A DNA stretch of 49,999 nucleotides. Source: a virus. Shown in pieces: positions 1 to 7,619 of this stretch. The DNA lies in IMG/VR virus record IMGVR_UViG_3300023181_000040, positions 1-49,999 of that record. One strand, 5' to 3'. Both the position numbers and the translations under genes were made by a program. Position 1 is the stretch's first letter; each line of letters opens with the position of its first letter. Under the pieces are notes generated by a model. The model saw only the letters and a program-made list of their open reading frames with translations, did no database searches and had not been told where the DNA came from.

Positions 1-62
1 GTAACGAACCTTGCAACTGCGGGAGCGGTATCAAGTACAAAAAATGCCACGGTAAGCCATGA
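1..62 (+). CDS. SEC-C zinc-motif protein, 3' end (continues from window end)
   Basis: This is the last 19 codons plus stop of the gene seen complete at 49612-49914. It starts mid-codon and reads Cys-x-Cys then Lys-Cys-His-Gly, the core of the SEC-C zinc motif, before the stop at 60-62. The next gene starts inside the stop (ATGA overlap at 59-62). It is partial only because the circular map was opened here. Confidence 0.85.
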   Translation, partial: NEPCNCGSGIKYKKCHGKP

Positions 63-147
63 CCCACCCCTTCCGATTCTACTGCCTTAAAGGCGAATTT
101 GCCGGTATTAAAGAGTTCCACGGCACCTATGATGAAGCCTACCAACT
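1..147. repeat. Left copy of terminal direct repeat
   Basis: Bases 1-147 recur at 49853-49999 with one difference: C at 127, A at 49979. The repeat covers the end of the SEC-C gene and the start of the next small gene. The difference is a synonymous third-codon-position change (Thr). The simplest reading is a circular assembly that was not trimmed, or a circularly permuted phage genome, with a unit of 49,852 bp. Confidence 0.9.
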
Positions 148-202
148 GGCCCATGAGTATTGCAACCGCATCCCTACCCTGTCCCGCTTTGAACGGGCAT
201 GA
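59..202 (+). CDS. Small hypothetical protein (47 aa)
   Basis: A 47-residue ORF that is rich in aromatic residues and His (starts MTHPFRFYCL). I do not recognise a family. Its start overlaps the stop of the SEC-C gene (ATGA), and its stop overlaps the next start (ATGA at 199-202). This pattern of translational coupling runs through the whole early operon. A partial second copy sits at 49911-49999 because of the terminal repeat. Coding status rests on the overlaps and frame. Confidence 0.6.
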   Translation: MTHPFRFYCLKGEFAGIKEFHGTYDEAYQLAHEYCNRIPTLSRFERA

Positions 203-462
203 ACGACGGGGAATTGGGCGGGAAAGATTTGTGGGAACAGTTCCGACAATGTACCTTTGCTTTATCAAACAAAACAACAATGACAAGCCCACACCAATCC
301 TACCGAATATGGGAGGACACAATGCATCAGATTGAGCGAACGGCATTGCTGGAGAACCGGAGCCGCTCTTGCGTAGTAAACCGCGTACTTTCCGCCTTCT
401 TCAACTCCACCCCCCAACAACAAACCGAAATTCTTAAACGCGTAAAAAAGGAAAAGAAATGA
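199..462 (+). CDS. Hypothetical protein (87 aa)
   Basis: An 87-residue ORF with a basic Lys/Arg-rich C-terminus. It overlaps its neighbours by ATGA at both ends (199-202 and 459-462), which supports it as a real coupled gene. An internal Met at 322 could be the true start, giving a 46-residue protein. No family recognised. Confidence 0.5.
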   Translation: MNDGELGGKDLWEQFRQCTFALSNKTTMTSPHQSYRIWEDTMHQIERTALLENRSRSCVVNRVLSAFFNSTPQQQTEILKRVKKEKK

Positions 463-809
463 CCAGAGAGCAACGACCGCTACAATTCAGGGCATACTGC
501 TACACGATGAAGCAATGGGTGCCTTTCCTGATAGACCCGAGGGGGCTTATCTACAACTTGCCTCAATCAGACTGCGATATTGTCGCAGAACAATTTACTG
601 GGATGTTTGATAAGAACAATCAGGAGATATTTGAGGGGGACATCTTGCAAGGCAATGGTAGGACTTACCGCTGCATTTACAAGGATGGTATTTTCTACGG
701 GATAAGCTATGCAAACACCTATTGGATATACCCAATACACGACCTTACAGAGTGCGAGGTTATCGGCAACATCCATGAAACCCCTGAACTGCACCATGCC
801 ACAACCTAA
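459..809 (+). CDS. YopX-family protein, copy 1
   Basis: A 116-residue protein with the YopX pattern: a block reading QFTGMFDKNNQEIFEGDILQ near the middle (about residues 46-65) and an EVIGNIHETPEL ending. YopX proteins are small, common in phages and prophages, and of unknown biochemical role. A second, diverged member lies at 2719-3108 in the same operon. It is coupled to the upstream gene by an ATGA overlap and overlaps the next gene by 14 nt. The family call is strong; the function is unknown. Confidence 0.8.
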   Translation: MTREQRPLQFRAYCYTMKQWVPFLIDPRGLIYNLPQSDCDIVAEQFTGMFDKNNQEIFEGDILQGNGRTYRCIYKDGIFYGISYANTYWIYPIHDLTECEVIGNIHETPELHHATT

Positions 810-1110
810 CACCACTACCCGCGAACGGTTCATCCCCGGTGGCTTTGAGACAATGCCGAAACCCGACCGCTTACCAGATGAACGCGATGAAATGCCGGTT
901 GAAATAGCTTGCTGCAAATGCGGCGATACTTTCTTCAGAGGCAGGCCCGGCAGCTACCAATGTGCTAAGTACAAATTGCAGGGATTCGTGGTAAAGACAA
1001 TCCTGTTCAAAGAGCAAGACAATCTGGGCTGGTGTTGGGGAGAGTGCGAAGGCAAAAAGAAACCAATAAAAACATTCACCAAAAAACAGATGCAAGATGC
1101 CCAATGGTAA
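796..1110 (+). CDS. Cys-rich hypothetical protein (104 aa)
   Basis: Residues after about 30 contain CCKCG, a further Cys about 16 residues later, and a late Cys pair around WCWGEC. The CxxC spacing suggests a small zinc-binding fold. I chose the ATG at 796, which overlaps the end of the YopX gene by 14 nt; an in-frame ATG at 775 would add seven residues. The basic C-terminus (KKKPIKTFTKKQ) could contact nucleic acid. No family assigned. Confidence 0.55.
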   Translation: MPQPNTTTRERFIPGGFETMPKPDRLPDERDEMPVEIACCKCGDTFFRGRPGSYQCAKYKLQGFVVKTILFKEQDNLGWCWGECEGKKKPIKTFTKKQMQDAQW

Positions 1111-1288
1111 AGAACGGTTCAGCGATGATGTGCAGTTGGAGCACACAACAGGCGAAAGGCTAGCCCCGCACTTGCTTGAGATGCTTCTGTATCTTGACAC
1201 GCTATCTGACAAACACATCGCCACCATCCCCGCCTGCTGCGGCAAGTGTACCGAACACCCCGATTTCCCTAACGAAGATTCAATTTAA
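1097..1288 (+). CDS. Hypothetical protein (63 aa)
   Basis: A 63-residue ORF that overlaps the upstream gene by 14 nt and ends 4 nt before the ATPase start. It contains a CCGKC cluster near the C-terminus, so a metal site is possible. No family recognised. Gene order and tight packing support translation. Confidence 0.55.
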   Translation: MPNGKERFSDDVQLEHTTGERLAPHLLEMLLYLDTLSDKHIATIPACCGKCTEHPDFPNEDSI

Positions 1289-1292
1289 AGCA

Positions 1293-2159
1293 ATGCAACT
1301 AAGAACAGCCACACGGCAAAAAGCTAAGATTCGCCTCGGACTTTCCGCAGTATCAGGCGGCGGCAAAACCTATTCCGCAATCCTTATCGCAAAAGGATTG
1401 GCAGGCGGTGACCTTTCAAAGGTTGCCATTATTGACACCGAAAATGGAAGTGCTGACCTGTACAGCCACATGGGGCCGTATAACGTCCTGCCGCTTGAAC
1501 CACCTTACACGCCAGAGCGGTATGTTGAAGCCATCAGGGCGTGCGAAGCCGCAGGAATGCAGGTTATAGTAGTTGACAGTATTACCCATGAATGGGACGG
1601 GAAAGGCGGCATACTGGAGATACACAGCAACATGACCGGCAACAGCTTCACAAACTGGCAAAGCCTCACTCCGCGACATCAAAAGTTCCTTGACGCCATC
1701 TTGCAGTCCCCTTGCCACATAATTACCACTGTTCGCCGGAAGCAGGATTATGAGCTTACAACGAATGAAAAGGGCAAGCAAACACCTACTAAGGTAGGGT
1801 TGAAGGAAATCACACGTGAAGGCTTTGAATACGAGTTGACTCTTAACCTAGAGTTGGATGTTAAGCACAACGCCACATCTTCCAAAGACCGGACGGGTCT
1901 GTTTGTTGGGCAGCCAGCCTTTACCCCATCAGAAGAAACAGGTCGGCTAATATTGGATTGGTGCAACAACGGACTCGATGTTGATGCGGAAGTTGATACA
2001 GCACTTGCCACCATGCGCACCCTTACAACCAAGCAGAATATGCGCAACCACAAGGCTACGCTGCCTGACTATGTACAGAACCACGCACGACTGAACGCAG
2101 AAGCCGTGCCACTTTATAACTCACTCCCCGAAACACTGAACAATGAACCAGCCCAATAA
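1293..2159 (+). CDS. RecA-like/AAA ATPase, probable phage recombinase (Sak4-like)
   Basis: A 288-residue P-loop ATPase. Walker A is AVSGGGKT (residues 19-26), and a hydrophobic Walker B strand ends VIVVDS (D95). The first strand after the P-loop reads VAIIDTENGSA, typical of the phage nucleotide-binding (AAA_24, RecA-like) group that includes Sak4 annealing recombinases. These usually work with a phage SSB, and an OB-fold SSB-like gene lies 4.5 kb downstream (6645). Start 1293 was preferred over an upstream in-frame Met because the conserved core begins a few residues later and the extension would overlap the previous gene. ATPase fold: strong. Sak4-type role: inferred. Confidence 0.75.
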   Translation: MQLRTATRQKAKIRLGLSAVSGGGKTYSAILIAKGLAGGDLSKVAIIDTENGSADLYSHMGPYNVLPLEPPYTPERYVEAIRACEAAGMQVIVVDSITHEWDGKGGILEIHSNMTGNSFTNWQSLTPRHQKFLDAILQSPCHIITTVRRKQDYELTTNEKGKQTPTKVGLKEITREGFEYELTLNLELDVKHNATSSKDRTGLFVGQPAFTPSEETGRLILDWCNNGLDVDAEVDTALATMRTLTTKQNMRNHKATLPDYVQNHARLNAEAVPLYNSLPETLNNEPAQ

Positions 2160-2652
2160 CCCACTATCCCTGATAAATCCGTCATTAGCCCCAACAAAGG
2201 CTAATGCGGAGTATATCGGAACCCACATCGGCAATGTAGTTGCAGAGGGCAACGCCGACCCCATAGACACCCTTGTGCGCCTTACTGCCATAAAGCTGGC
2301 TGTTGATACCGCTGTTGATGCCGTGAAGCCCTCAGCCATCGCAGAAGCCCACAAATACGGCAAAGATGGTGCGCGGTCAATGGATGCGAAGGTTGAAGTC
2401 GTGGAAGCCGGTGTTAAGTACGATTATTCCAATGACAGCGTTTGGCGTGACCTGAAAGAGAAGATTAAGGAGCGCGAAACATTCCTGAAAGGCGTTAAAG
2501 AAGCCTTTGAAATGCGTGTGGATGATGAATTGGTTACCATATACCCGCCTATCAGAACCAGCACCACTACAACAAAGGTTACACTGGCTAAGGGTACCCC
2601 CGTAATCGTAGCCGAATACGACCCGACCGTTAACGCAACTATCATCTCGTAA
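2143..2652 (+). CDS. Hypothetical protein paired with the ATPase gene (169 aa)
   Basis: A 169-residue protein that overlaps the ATPase gene by 17 nt. The central part is strongly charged and helical (WRDLKEKIKERETFLKGVKE, residues about 103-122), suggesting a coiled coil. The C-terminus is Thr-rich and beta-prone. Position directly after a recombinase-type ATPase suggests a recombination accessory role, but no motif shows this. Confidence 0.6.
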   Translation: MNQPNNPLSLINPSLAPTKANAEYIGTHIGNVVAEGNADPIDTLVRLTAIKLAVDTAVDAVKPSAIAEAHKYGKDGARSMDAKVEVVEAGVKYDYSNDSVWRDLKEKIKERETFLKGVKEAFEMRVDDELVTIYPPIRTSTTTTKVTLAKGTPVIVAEYDPTVNATIIS

Positions 2653-2704
2653 CCATAACCCCGCCGTTCACAACCTTGCGCCCTGTTAATAGCAGGCGTG
2701 GGGG

Positions 2705-2712
2705 TAAATTTG
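2705..2712 (+). promoter_or_regulatory. Candidate internal promoter -7 box (TAAATTTG)
   Basis: The sequence matches the Bacteroidota -7 consensus TAnnTTTG and lies 6 nt before the ATG of the second YopX gene. It sits in one of the few gaps of this operon (2653-2718). The -33 region is weak (GTTA-like about 17 nt upstream), so this is only a candidate. Confidence 0.35.
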
Positions 2713-2718
2713 GAAAGT

Positions 2719-3108
2719 ATGAAACAGAGAGAGATAAAGTTCCGGATATGGGACGCAGAAAGCGACGAGATGCGCTATACAGATGAAATAAGCGTGTATG
2801 ACAATGGTCTAATGTTCCACTTTGACACGCACAACGATGACAAAGAGCCTGTCATTATGCAGTACACCGGGCTGAAAGACAAAAAAGGCAAGGAAATTTA
2901 CGAGGGGGATATTCTGGAAGGGGATAACTCTGTTCAATACCTTACTATGTTCTATGACGCCTCGTTCCTCGGCAAGGTTATAGGTCTCTTTAATGGGGAC
3001 AAAACCATTGGCAACATATACCCATTGGGCCATTTTCAACTTACAAGCATATCTGTAATCGGAACCCTTTACGAAAATCCCGAACTAACCCCCGACCCCC
3101 TAACATGA
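2719..3108 (+). CDS. YopX-family protein, copy 2
   Basis: A 129-residue YopX-family protein. It begins MKQREIKFRIWD, carries QYTGLKDKKGKEIYEGDILE in the middle and ends SVIGTLYENPEL; all three blocks are the family signature. Start 2719 is preferred over an in-frame codon at 2698 because YopX proteins normally begin with this KFRxWD strand. It is diverged from copy 1 (459-809). It overlaps the next gene by 4 nt. Confidence 0.85.
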   Translation: MKQREIKFRIWDAESDEMRYTDEISVYDNGLMFHFDTHNDDKEPVIMQYTGLKDKKGKEIYEGDILEGDNSVQYLTMFYDASFLGKVIGLFNGDKTIGNIYPLGHFQLTSISVIGTLYENPELTPDPLT

Positions 3109-3788
3109 ACAACCTACCAGAAGCACTTTCACAGGAAATACTGGCAATCTTCAATGCTAAAAGACATTTTATTATAGCCGACAGTCCTACCGGTGCTATA
3201 ATGCTTAACGCCATGTATGCAGCAGCGAAACACGCCCTCACCACCAGCCAGCCGCAACAGACAGGGGCGAGTGAAAAGATAGCCCCGGTACAGGGATATT
3301 CTGCCGGCATACCGTGGAGTATGCACCTACGCGCTTATGATGCTTATTGTAAATTATACGGCAAGCAAGAAGCTCTTATCGATTTGGAAGGCCGGCACTG
3401 CCGCGGCGGGTTCGGAACAGGGGAATTAGATGGTTTTATTCCAGGTTGGCGAGAAGAACTAAGCGAAATAAATAAACTGAAAAAGGAATTGGAGGAACTA
3501 CGCGCCCTCTACGCCGGAACAGCCCCTGTCAGCCAGCCGCAGACGGATGAAGGGTTGGTGGAGCGGATGGAGATGGCATTGTCCAAAGGGAACGTCTGGA
3601 GAGATGCAGAGCGAATTGACATAGTTAAGGCCGCCACAGCCTGCGCCGACCTCGCTACCGCCCACATGCAGCCGCTGGTGGAGGCGTTGGAGAGGATAAG
3701 CCGAATCACTTGCAATGTAGCGACAACCGTGGACGCAATAGAAATAGCAGACGATGCCCTAAACTCCCATAAAGAAAACCAGAAATGA
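3105..3788 (+). CDS. Mosaic phage protein with coiled coil (227 aa)
   Basis: The protein looks modular. The middle (about residues 72-118, YDAYCKLYGKQEALIDLEGR followed by CRGGFG) resembles a short segment that recurs in many phage hypothetical proteins. It is followed by a Lys/Glu coiled coil (INKLKKELEELRALY) and a helical tail. ATGA overlaps join it to both neighbours. Function unknown. Confidence 0.6.
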   Translation: MNNLPEALSQEILAIFNAKRHFIIADSPTGAIMLNAMYAAAKHALTTSQPQQTGASEKIAPVQGYSAGIPWSMHLRAYDAYCKLYGKQEALIDLEGRHCRGGFGTGELDGFIPGWREELSEINKLKKELEELRALYAGTAPVSQPQTDEGLVERMEMALSKGNVWRDAERIDIVKAATACADLATAHMQPLVEALERISRITCNVATTVDAIEIADDALNSHKENQK

Positions 3789-4309
3789 CAGCAATACAAC
3801 AAGCCGCGCATGATGCGGTAGACAAAGAGCGAGCAGAGTGTGCAAAGAACGGAACCATTATGACAGACGGGGAGATGATGGCATACACTGCTGGATACTT
3901 AGCGCATGCGTCAACAAGCAACATCCAGCACCGATGCAAGGTGGTGCATTCCGAAAGCAAGAACGCATGGAATATAGTAGGCACAGAATTGGGCGGTAAA
4001 TTTAAAATCGCTCAATGCCCTTACCCACATTCTGACAATGATGAGGCAGCGCAATCCGCAAAGGATGAAGCGAAAGAACACGCCAACTTTATAGCAAGGT
4101 GTTTCAACGGGGATGCCGCACAGCCGCAGTGGTTGCCGATTGAGCAGGCACCAAAGGATAAGCCTATTGTTGCGATGAGGAACGATGAAGGCCCAATGGT
4201 GCTTTACTGGATTGAATCACACCAACACTGGGCCGCTTCGGGATGGCGTTATACCGCTATTGATGAGTGCCCGACTCACTTTCTATCTTCTCTCCCTGCC
4301 CTCCCATGA
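3785..4309 (+). CDS. Hypothetical protein with DUF551-like C-terminus (174 aa)
   Basis: The N-terminal ~100 residues are not recognised. The last ~60 residues have the DUF551-like layout: a WLPIEQAPKDKPIVA opening, a central Trp-containing strand, then a CPTHFLSSLPALP ending. Related tails occur in the proteins at 43317-43715, 44492-44800 and 47847-48215. DUF551 has no known activity. ATGA overlaps on both sides show coupling. Confidence 0.6.
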   Translation: MTAIQQAAHDAVDKERAECAKNGTIMTDGEMMAYTAGYLAHASTSNIQHRCKVVHSESKNAWNIVGTELGGKFKIAQCPYPHSDNDEAAQSAKDEAKEHANFIARCFNGDAAQPQWLPIEQAPKDKPIVAMRNDEGPMVLYWIESHQHWAASGWRYTAIDECPTHFLSSLPALP

Positions 4310-4494
4310 CCCACACCACCCCAACAGAAGCCGCAGCGCAACGGGATACGCTGCTTATACAGGTGCAAGACCCACGGCTTAAGTTTCACGAGCAGATTGC
4401 AGCCATGATAGACGCAACCCGCATTAACAACAACCTTCGTGCATGGGGCTTTGGTGCCATCGACATGCCGGACATTCAATCCTATTTTCAATGA
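4306..4494 (+). CDS. Hypothetical protein (62 aa)
   Basis: A 62-residue ORF starting at the ATG that overlaps the previous stop (ATGA, 4306-4309). Its own stop overlaps the next start (4491-4494). The middle is helical (FHEQIAAMIDATRINNNLRA). No family recognised. Confidence 0.55.
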   Translation: MTHTTPTEAAAQRDTLLIQVQDPRLKFHEQIAAMIDATRINNNLRAWGFGAIDMPDIQSYFQ

Positions 4495-4829
4495 GCAAAC
4501 TAAATGCCGTTTACAACTTCGGCAAAGCACTGCACCACGCATCAGCAGCTAAGTTCTACATGGAACTGGCATCACAGGACATCAAACCGGTCGGGTCGGC
4601 CAAGCAGCTTCTGAAAGACCTTATCAACCGGCAACGGCTCATCGTTACCATCCTGATGGACAAGCTATCACCGGAAGGGCAACAGGTAATGAAAGACGAA
4701 CTATCCGACCCTCTGGCAATGGACGTGATTGCCGACCTCTGGTTAGGCTTAGACGATGAAGGCCGCGCCAAAGCAGAACAGTATTTAGACACACTTTATC
4801 AACAACAGAAACAAATACAAGCAGCATGA
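4491..4829 (+). CDS. Hypothetical helical protein (112 aa)
   Basis: A 112-residue, mostly helical protein rich in Leu, Lys and Asp. The start at 4491 is fixed by the ATGA overlap with the preceding gene, and it overlaps the MazG gene by 4 nt. No motif recognised. Confidence 0.6.
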   Translation: MSKLNAVYNFGKALHHASAAKFYMELASQDIKPVGSAKQLLKDLINRQRLIVTILMDKLSPEGQQVMKDELSDPLAMDVIADLWLGLDDEGRAKAEQYLDTLYQQQKQIQAA

Positions 4830-5182
4830 CAATCACAGAACTCGTAACCGCAGCTTACACCGCTTCAAAAGAAGCAGGCTGGCACATCGACCGGACAACC
4901 GGCGAACCACTACAGCGAAACAAGGCAGAGATGATATGCCTGATGCACTCCGAACTTTCCGAGGCAATGGAAGGAGAACGAAAGAACCTGAAGGACGACC
5001 ACCTGCCGCACCGTCGCATGGCTGAGGTTGAATTGGCGGATGTTCTTATACGCATTGGTGACTACTGCGGTCTGCATGGGTACGACTTGGAAGGTGCCGT
5101 TATCGAGAAGATGGCGTACAACCATACCCGTGCTGACCACCAATTATCTAATCGCGCCAAAGAAGGCGGCAAAGCGTTCTAA
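4826..5182 (+). CDS. mazG: MazG-like nucleotide pyrophosphohydrolase
   Basis: A 118-residue all-alpha NTP pyrophosphatase of the phage MazG type. The metal-binding pattern ExxE...ExxD is visible as E43/E46 and E69/D72, followed by a helix around IRIGDYCGLHGYDL. Such enzymes hydrolyse (d)NTPs to monophosphates, and phage MazG proteins have been linked to nucleotide supply and (p)ppGpp levels. With the HD protein at 43954 it may adjust the host stringent response; that is inference. Confidence 0.8.
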   Translation: MTITELVTAAYTASKEAGWHIDRTTGEPLQRNKAEMICLMHSELSEAMEGERKNLKDDHLPHRRMAEVELADVLIRIGDYCGLHGYDLEGAVIEKMAYNHTRADHQLSNRAKEGGKAF

Positions 5183-5183
5183 T

Positions 5184-5486
5184 ATGAAAAAGATATTCAA
5201 TTTTCTATTTGGGTACACAAAAATTCACCCTCTCGTTGGAAAGACGGTTGTCTATTCAGAGTCTGAGGGATGTCAGGCGATGAACGTCATTAAATGGGTT
5301 GGCATTATCAGTCGCGTCTCAAACGCAGAAGATCGCAGAGAGATTGCCCATGTTGACATTAAAATATTCAACAGGTCTTACGGAGACTCCAGAGATAAGT
5401 GTAGCCGGCAAGAGTGGACCCATAAAATATCGGTGAAAGATTCGTCTTTCCAGAACGTAGAAGGCATACAAGTCATGTTCTATTGA
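5184..5486 (+). CDS. Hypothetical protein (100 aa)
   Basis: A 100-residue, beta-rich protein starting MKKIFNFLFGYTK; the hydrophobic N-terminus is too short for a clear signal peptide. It starts 1 nt after the MazG stop. No family recognised. Confidence 0.55.
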   Translation: MKKIFNFLFGYTKIHPLVGKTVVYSESEGCQAMNVIKWVGIISRVSNAEDRREIAHVDIKIFNRSYGDSRDKCSRQEWTHKISVKDSSFQNVEGIQVMFY

Positions 5487-5508
5487 AAAAACACCAACAC
5501 TTAACAAC

Positions 5509-5784
5509 ATGACACACCGTAGAACACCACCAGCCATCCTGCATGGAAACGACCCTGTATTCACAATCCAAGACCTGCGCGACGGCAAATGCGCCGTGGT
5601 GAATGATGGGACGAGAAGGCAACTTAACAGAGTTCTTAAGGCAGCATGGCCAGAAGACCCTTTGCGGGCTACCGCTACCTTCAAATATTATTATTTGCTT
5701 ACAGGAGGGAAACCACGATGGTACTTTTCCTCTGGGACTAACCTCCCAACCCAATCCGTTCACAAATTTTTAAAACAACTGTAA
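5509..5784 (+). CDS. Hypothetical protein (91 aa)
   Basis: A 91-residue basic protein with no recognised domain. It lies 22 nt after the previous stop and is followed directly (1 nt gap) by the small ORF at 5786. Confidence 0.5.
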   Translation: MTHRRTPPAILHGNDPVFTIQDLRDGKCAVVNDGTRRQLNRVLKAAWPEDPLRATATFKYYYLLTGGKPRWYFSSGTNLPTQSVHKFLKQL

Positions 5785-5785
5785 A

Positions 5786-5926
5786 ATGGAAGAATTATTT
5801 GAAGAAATCAAACAAAACATCATTGACAAATCATCCGACCTAGGGGAGGAAGAGTACGCCGACTTGCTTGGCGAAACCTACGACTGGGTTAAGGCCGAAC
5901 TTCAATCACTGCAAAGCAACTTCTAA
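5786..5926 (+). CDS. Small acidic protein (46 aa)
   Basis: A 46-residue strongly acidic helical ORF (starts MEELFEEIKQNIIDKSSDL). The start follows the previous stop by 1 nt and the next ATG follows its stop by 1 nt. Small acidic phage proteins are often inhibitors or DNA mimics, but nothing here proves that. Confidence 0.5.
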   Translation: MEELFEEIKQNIIDKSSDLGEEEYADLLGETYDWVKAELQSLQSNF

Positions 5927-5927
5927 C

Positions 5928-6098
5928 ATGCTCCACAACCACACCCTAATCCTGAACCATCGACCTTACCCGCTACCTTTGTCCACCCGACTGCACTTTA
6001 GCCGACTTGGCTATCTTCACGGCGACACCATCTGCCCCACCGATTACCGGTTTGATAAGGGAGTGGTGGTGCCAGCTTTCCCACGTTTTAACCCCTAA
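5928..6098 (+). CDS. Hypothetical protein (56 aa)
   Basis: A 56-residue ORF rich in His, Pro, Tyr and Leu. The start at 5928 follows the previous stop by 1 nt; a longer in-frame version from 5868 would overlap the acidic gene. No family recognised. Confidence 0.45.
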   Translation: MLHNHTLILNHRPYPLPLSTRLHFSRLGYLHGDTICPTDYRFDKGVVVPAFPRFNP

Positions 6099-6125
6099 CC
6101 GCCGCAAGGCAATAATTTACAGAAT

Positions 6126-6368
6126 ATGACAAACAAAGACCTGCAAGCACTGCTTGCCACATTCCCAGACAGCCTTGAGGTGCGACTTTGCGTCGACCCA
6201 ACGGAAGACCAGACCATTCTGCCTTTCGATGAAGACCGTGTTTTACTCACTTCGGACACGTCCTACCTCGATACATCCGCGCCGGAAGATGAATGGGACA
6301 ACCCTGATGGCAAAGTAATGCTTGGCGACGGCCCAAAATATCTCCTCATTAATCCCCCAATTCATTAA
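6126..6368 (+). CDS. Hypothetical acidic protein (80 aa)
   Basis: An 80-residue acidic protein. It opens with a pattern common in small phage proteins (MTNKDLQALLATFPDSLEVR), in which a short helix is followed by a beta strand. No function can be assigned. The 27-nt gap upstream holds no clear signal. Confidence 0.55.
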   Translation: MTNKDLQALLATFPDSLEVRLCVDPTEDQTILPFDEDRVLLTSDTSYLDTSAPEDEWDNPDGKVMLGDGPKYLLINPPIH

Positions 6369-6372
6369 TATC

Positions 6373-6642
6373 ATGACAATCGAAGGGACAAGCCTGACAG
6401 CGCAAGAACTTTCGCCCGATGACCAGTTCTACTGCTATAATGCGTTGCTGGAGGTTTCAGGAGAAGAGGCTATTGCGCTACTAAAAGACATGGTGATAAG
6501 GTGCGGTGCTGAACAAGCTATGGGATTCATAGCGATATCGCTTAACGCTCACTATGGAAGTTGGGATATCCCGCAAGATGTCATAGACACGCATTGGAAC
6601 ACTATTCTCTACATCAACAAACAATTAATAAACCAGAATTAA
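6373..6642 (+). CDS. Hypothetical protein (89 aa)
   Basis: An 89-residue acidic helical protein. I chose ATG 6373, just after the upstream stop, rather than an in-frame 6322 start that would overlap the previous gene. It precedes the SSB-like gene by 2 nt. No family recognised. Confidence 0.55.
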   Translation: MTIEGTSLTAQELSPDDQFYCYNALLEVSGEEAIALLKDMVIRCGAEQAMGFIAISLNAHYGSWDIPQDVIDTHWNTILYINKQLINQN

Positions 6643-6644
6643 CC

Positions 6645-7076
6645 ATGTCAGACCTCAAAGTAACGGGCAAACTGCTCGAAAAGAACGACACCCAAAACGT
6701 CAACGACCGATTTAAGAAGCGCGAGTTCGTACTGGAATTGTCAGAAGAAATCAACGGCAATGTGTACACCAACTTTGCCAAGTTCCAACTGGTTCAATCC
6801 AAGTGCGATATCCTCGACCGTTACAAAGTGGGCGATGAAATCACCGTCAACTTCAACATCAAAGGCAATCGCTGGGAACGCGATGGCAAGGTGAACTACA
6901 TTACCAATCTTGACGCGTGGCGTATTGAAGGGGCTCAGCAGCAGGGTAACCAACCCGCCCAACAGGGACAGAACCAAAGCAGCTATAACGCGCAAAACAA
7001 TGGCAGCAGCTCTGGATATCCGCAGCAACAAAATAATTCAAAAAATAACAGCGGGGAAGACCAGATGCCATTTTAA
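6645..7076 (+). CDS. OB-fold single-stranded-DNA-binding-like protein (DUF3127)
   Basis: A 143-residue protein. Residues 1-100 form an OB-like beta domain in which a KKREFVLELSEE strand, a KFQLVQSKCDILDRYKVGDE turn and a TNLDAWRIE strand match the DUF3127 pattern of Bacteroidota. A flexible Gln/Asn/Ser-rich linker follows, then the acidic tip EDQMPF, like the DDDIPF tip that SSB proteins use to recruit partners. It probably coats ssDNA for the Sak4-like ATPase and the primase-helicase. SSB role: inferred from fold and tail. Confidence 0.75.
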   Translation: MSDLKVTGKLLEKNDTQNVNDRFKKREFVLELSEEINGNVYTNFAKFQLVQSKCDILDRYKVGDEITVNFNIKGNRWERDGKVNYITNLDAWRIEGAQQQGNQPAQQGQNQSSYNAQNNGSSSGYPQQQNNSKNNSGEDQMPF

Positions 7077-7081
7077 TTTTG

Positions 7082-7089
7082 TATATTTG
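7082..7089 (+). promoter_or_regulatory. Candidate promoter -7 box (TATATTTG)
   Basis: A perfect TAnnTTTG match just after the SSB-like gene stop. A transcript starting near 7094 would have a ~105-nt leader before the HNH gene at 7200, containing the hairpins at 7115-7193. No clear TTTG -33 element is visible at the expected distance. Confidence 0.45.
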
Positions 7090-7114
7090 CAGCATAGCGA
7101 AAGGATCGCGTGAC

Positions 7115-7193
7115 GTTGTGGACAGACAACATCATTAACTAATTTTCAATCCCTGATCGGGGGAGGCCTGTCCGCCAAACCTGATCAGGGATT
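7115..7193 (+). ncRNA. Structured leader: two hairpins with complementary loops
   Basis: Hairpin 1 pairs 7115-7119 (GTTGT) with 7126-7130 (ACAAC) and leaves a six-base loop GGACAG. Hairpin 2 pairs 7148-7158 perfectly with 7183-7193 and extends to about 14 bp (one G-U pair), leaving a ~18-nt loop that contains CTGTCC (7168-7173). The loops are exact reverse complements, so a 6-bp kissing interaction is possible. Hairpin 2 ends 6 nt before the HNH start codon and lacks a U-tract, so a translation-control leader is likelier than a plain terminator. Confidence 0.55.
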
Positions 7194-7199
7194 TCCTAT

Positions 7200-7619
7200 A
7201 TGGATAAGGCTACATACCAAGAAAAGCTATTATTCCCTGAATGGATAGCTAAGAAGCGGCAAATACTAAAAAGAGATAAGTACACCTGCCAATGGTGCCA
7301 AGCAAAGGGAGTGCCGCTTCACGTTCATCACCTAGACTACAAAGACGGCAGGATGCCGTGGGAATACGAAGATTCATGGCTTATCTCAATATGTGGAGAA
7401 TGCCACGAAACAGAGCATATGAAGCGTCCATCAATGGAGAAGCTGCTTATTAGTTACGTGCGGCTTGCTGGTGAGAATTATACTTCTGTTCTTACAATTG
7501 CTTATTTCCTGAAAGTGCTTAATCATACTGGCCAGCTTTCGACTTTCCTTATCGATGCCAAGTACGACCAAATGAATCAGTATTCTGATATTTTCTTCGA
7601 AAACGACTGGGACAAATGA
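7200..7619 (+). CDS. HNH endonuclease
   Basis: A 139-residue HNH nuclease. The fold is framed by two zinc-binding knuckles, C30-x2-C33 and C65-x2-C68, around the catalytic HVHH segment (H41-H44) and a final C68-H69/H73 region. Such phage HNH proteins nick or cut DNA for packaging, recombination or homing. This one sits at the head of the replication block rather than next to terminase, so a replication or recombination role is possible. It overlaps the next gene by 4 nt. Expression may be governed by the hairpins upstream. Confidence 0.8.
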   Translation: MDKATYQEKLLFPEWIAKKRQILKRDKYTCQWCQAKGVPLHVHHLDYKDGRMPWEYEDSWLISICGECHETEHMKRPSMEKLLISYVRLAGENYTSVLTIAYFLKVLNHTGQLSTFLIDAKYDQMNQYSDIFFENDWDK

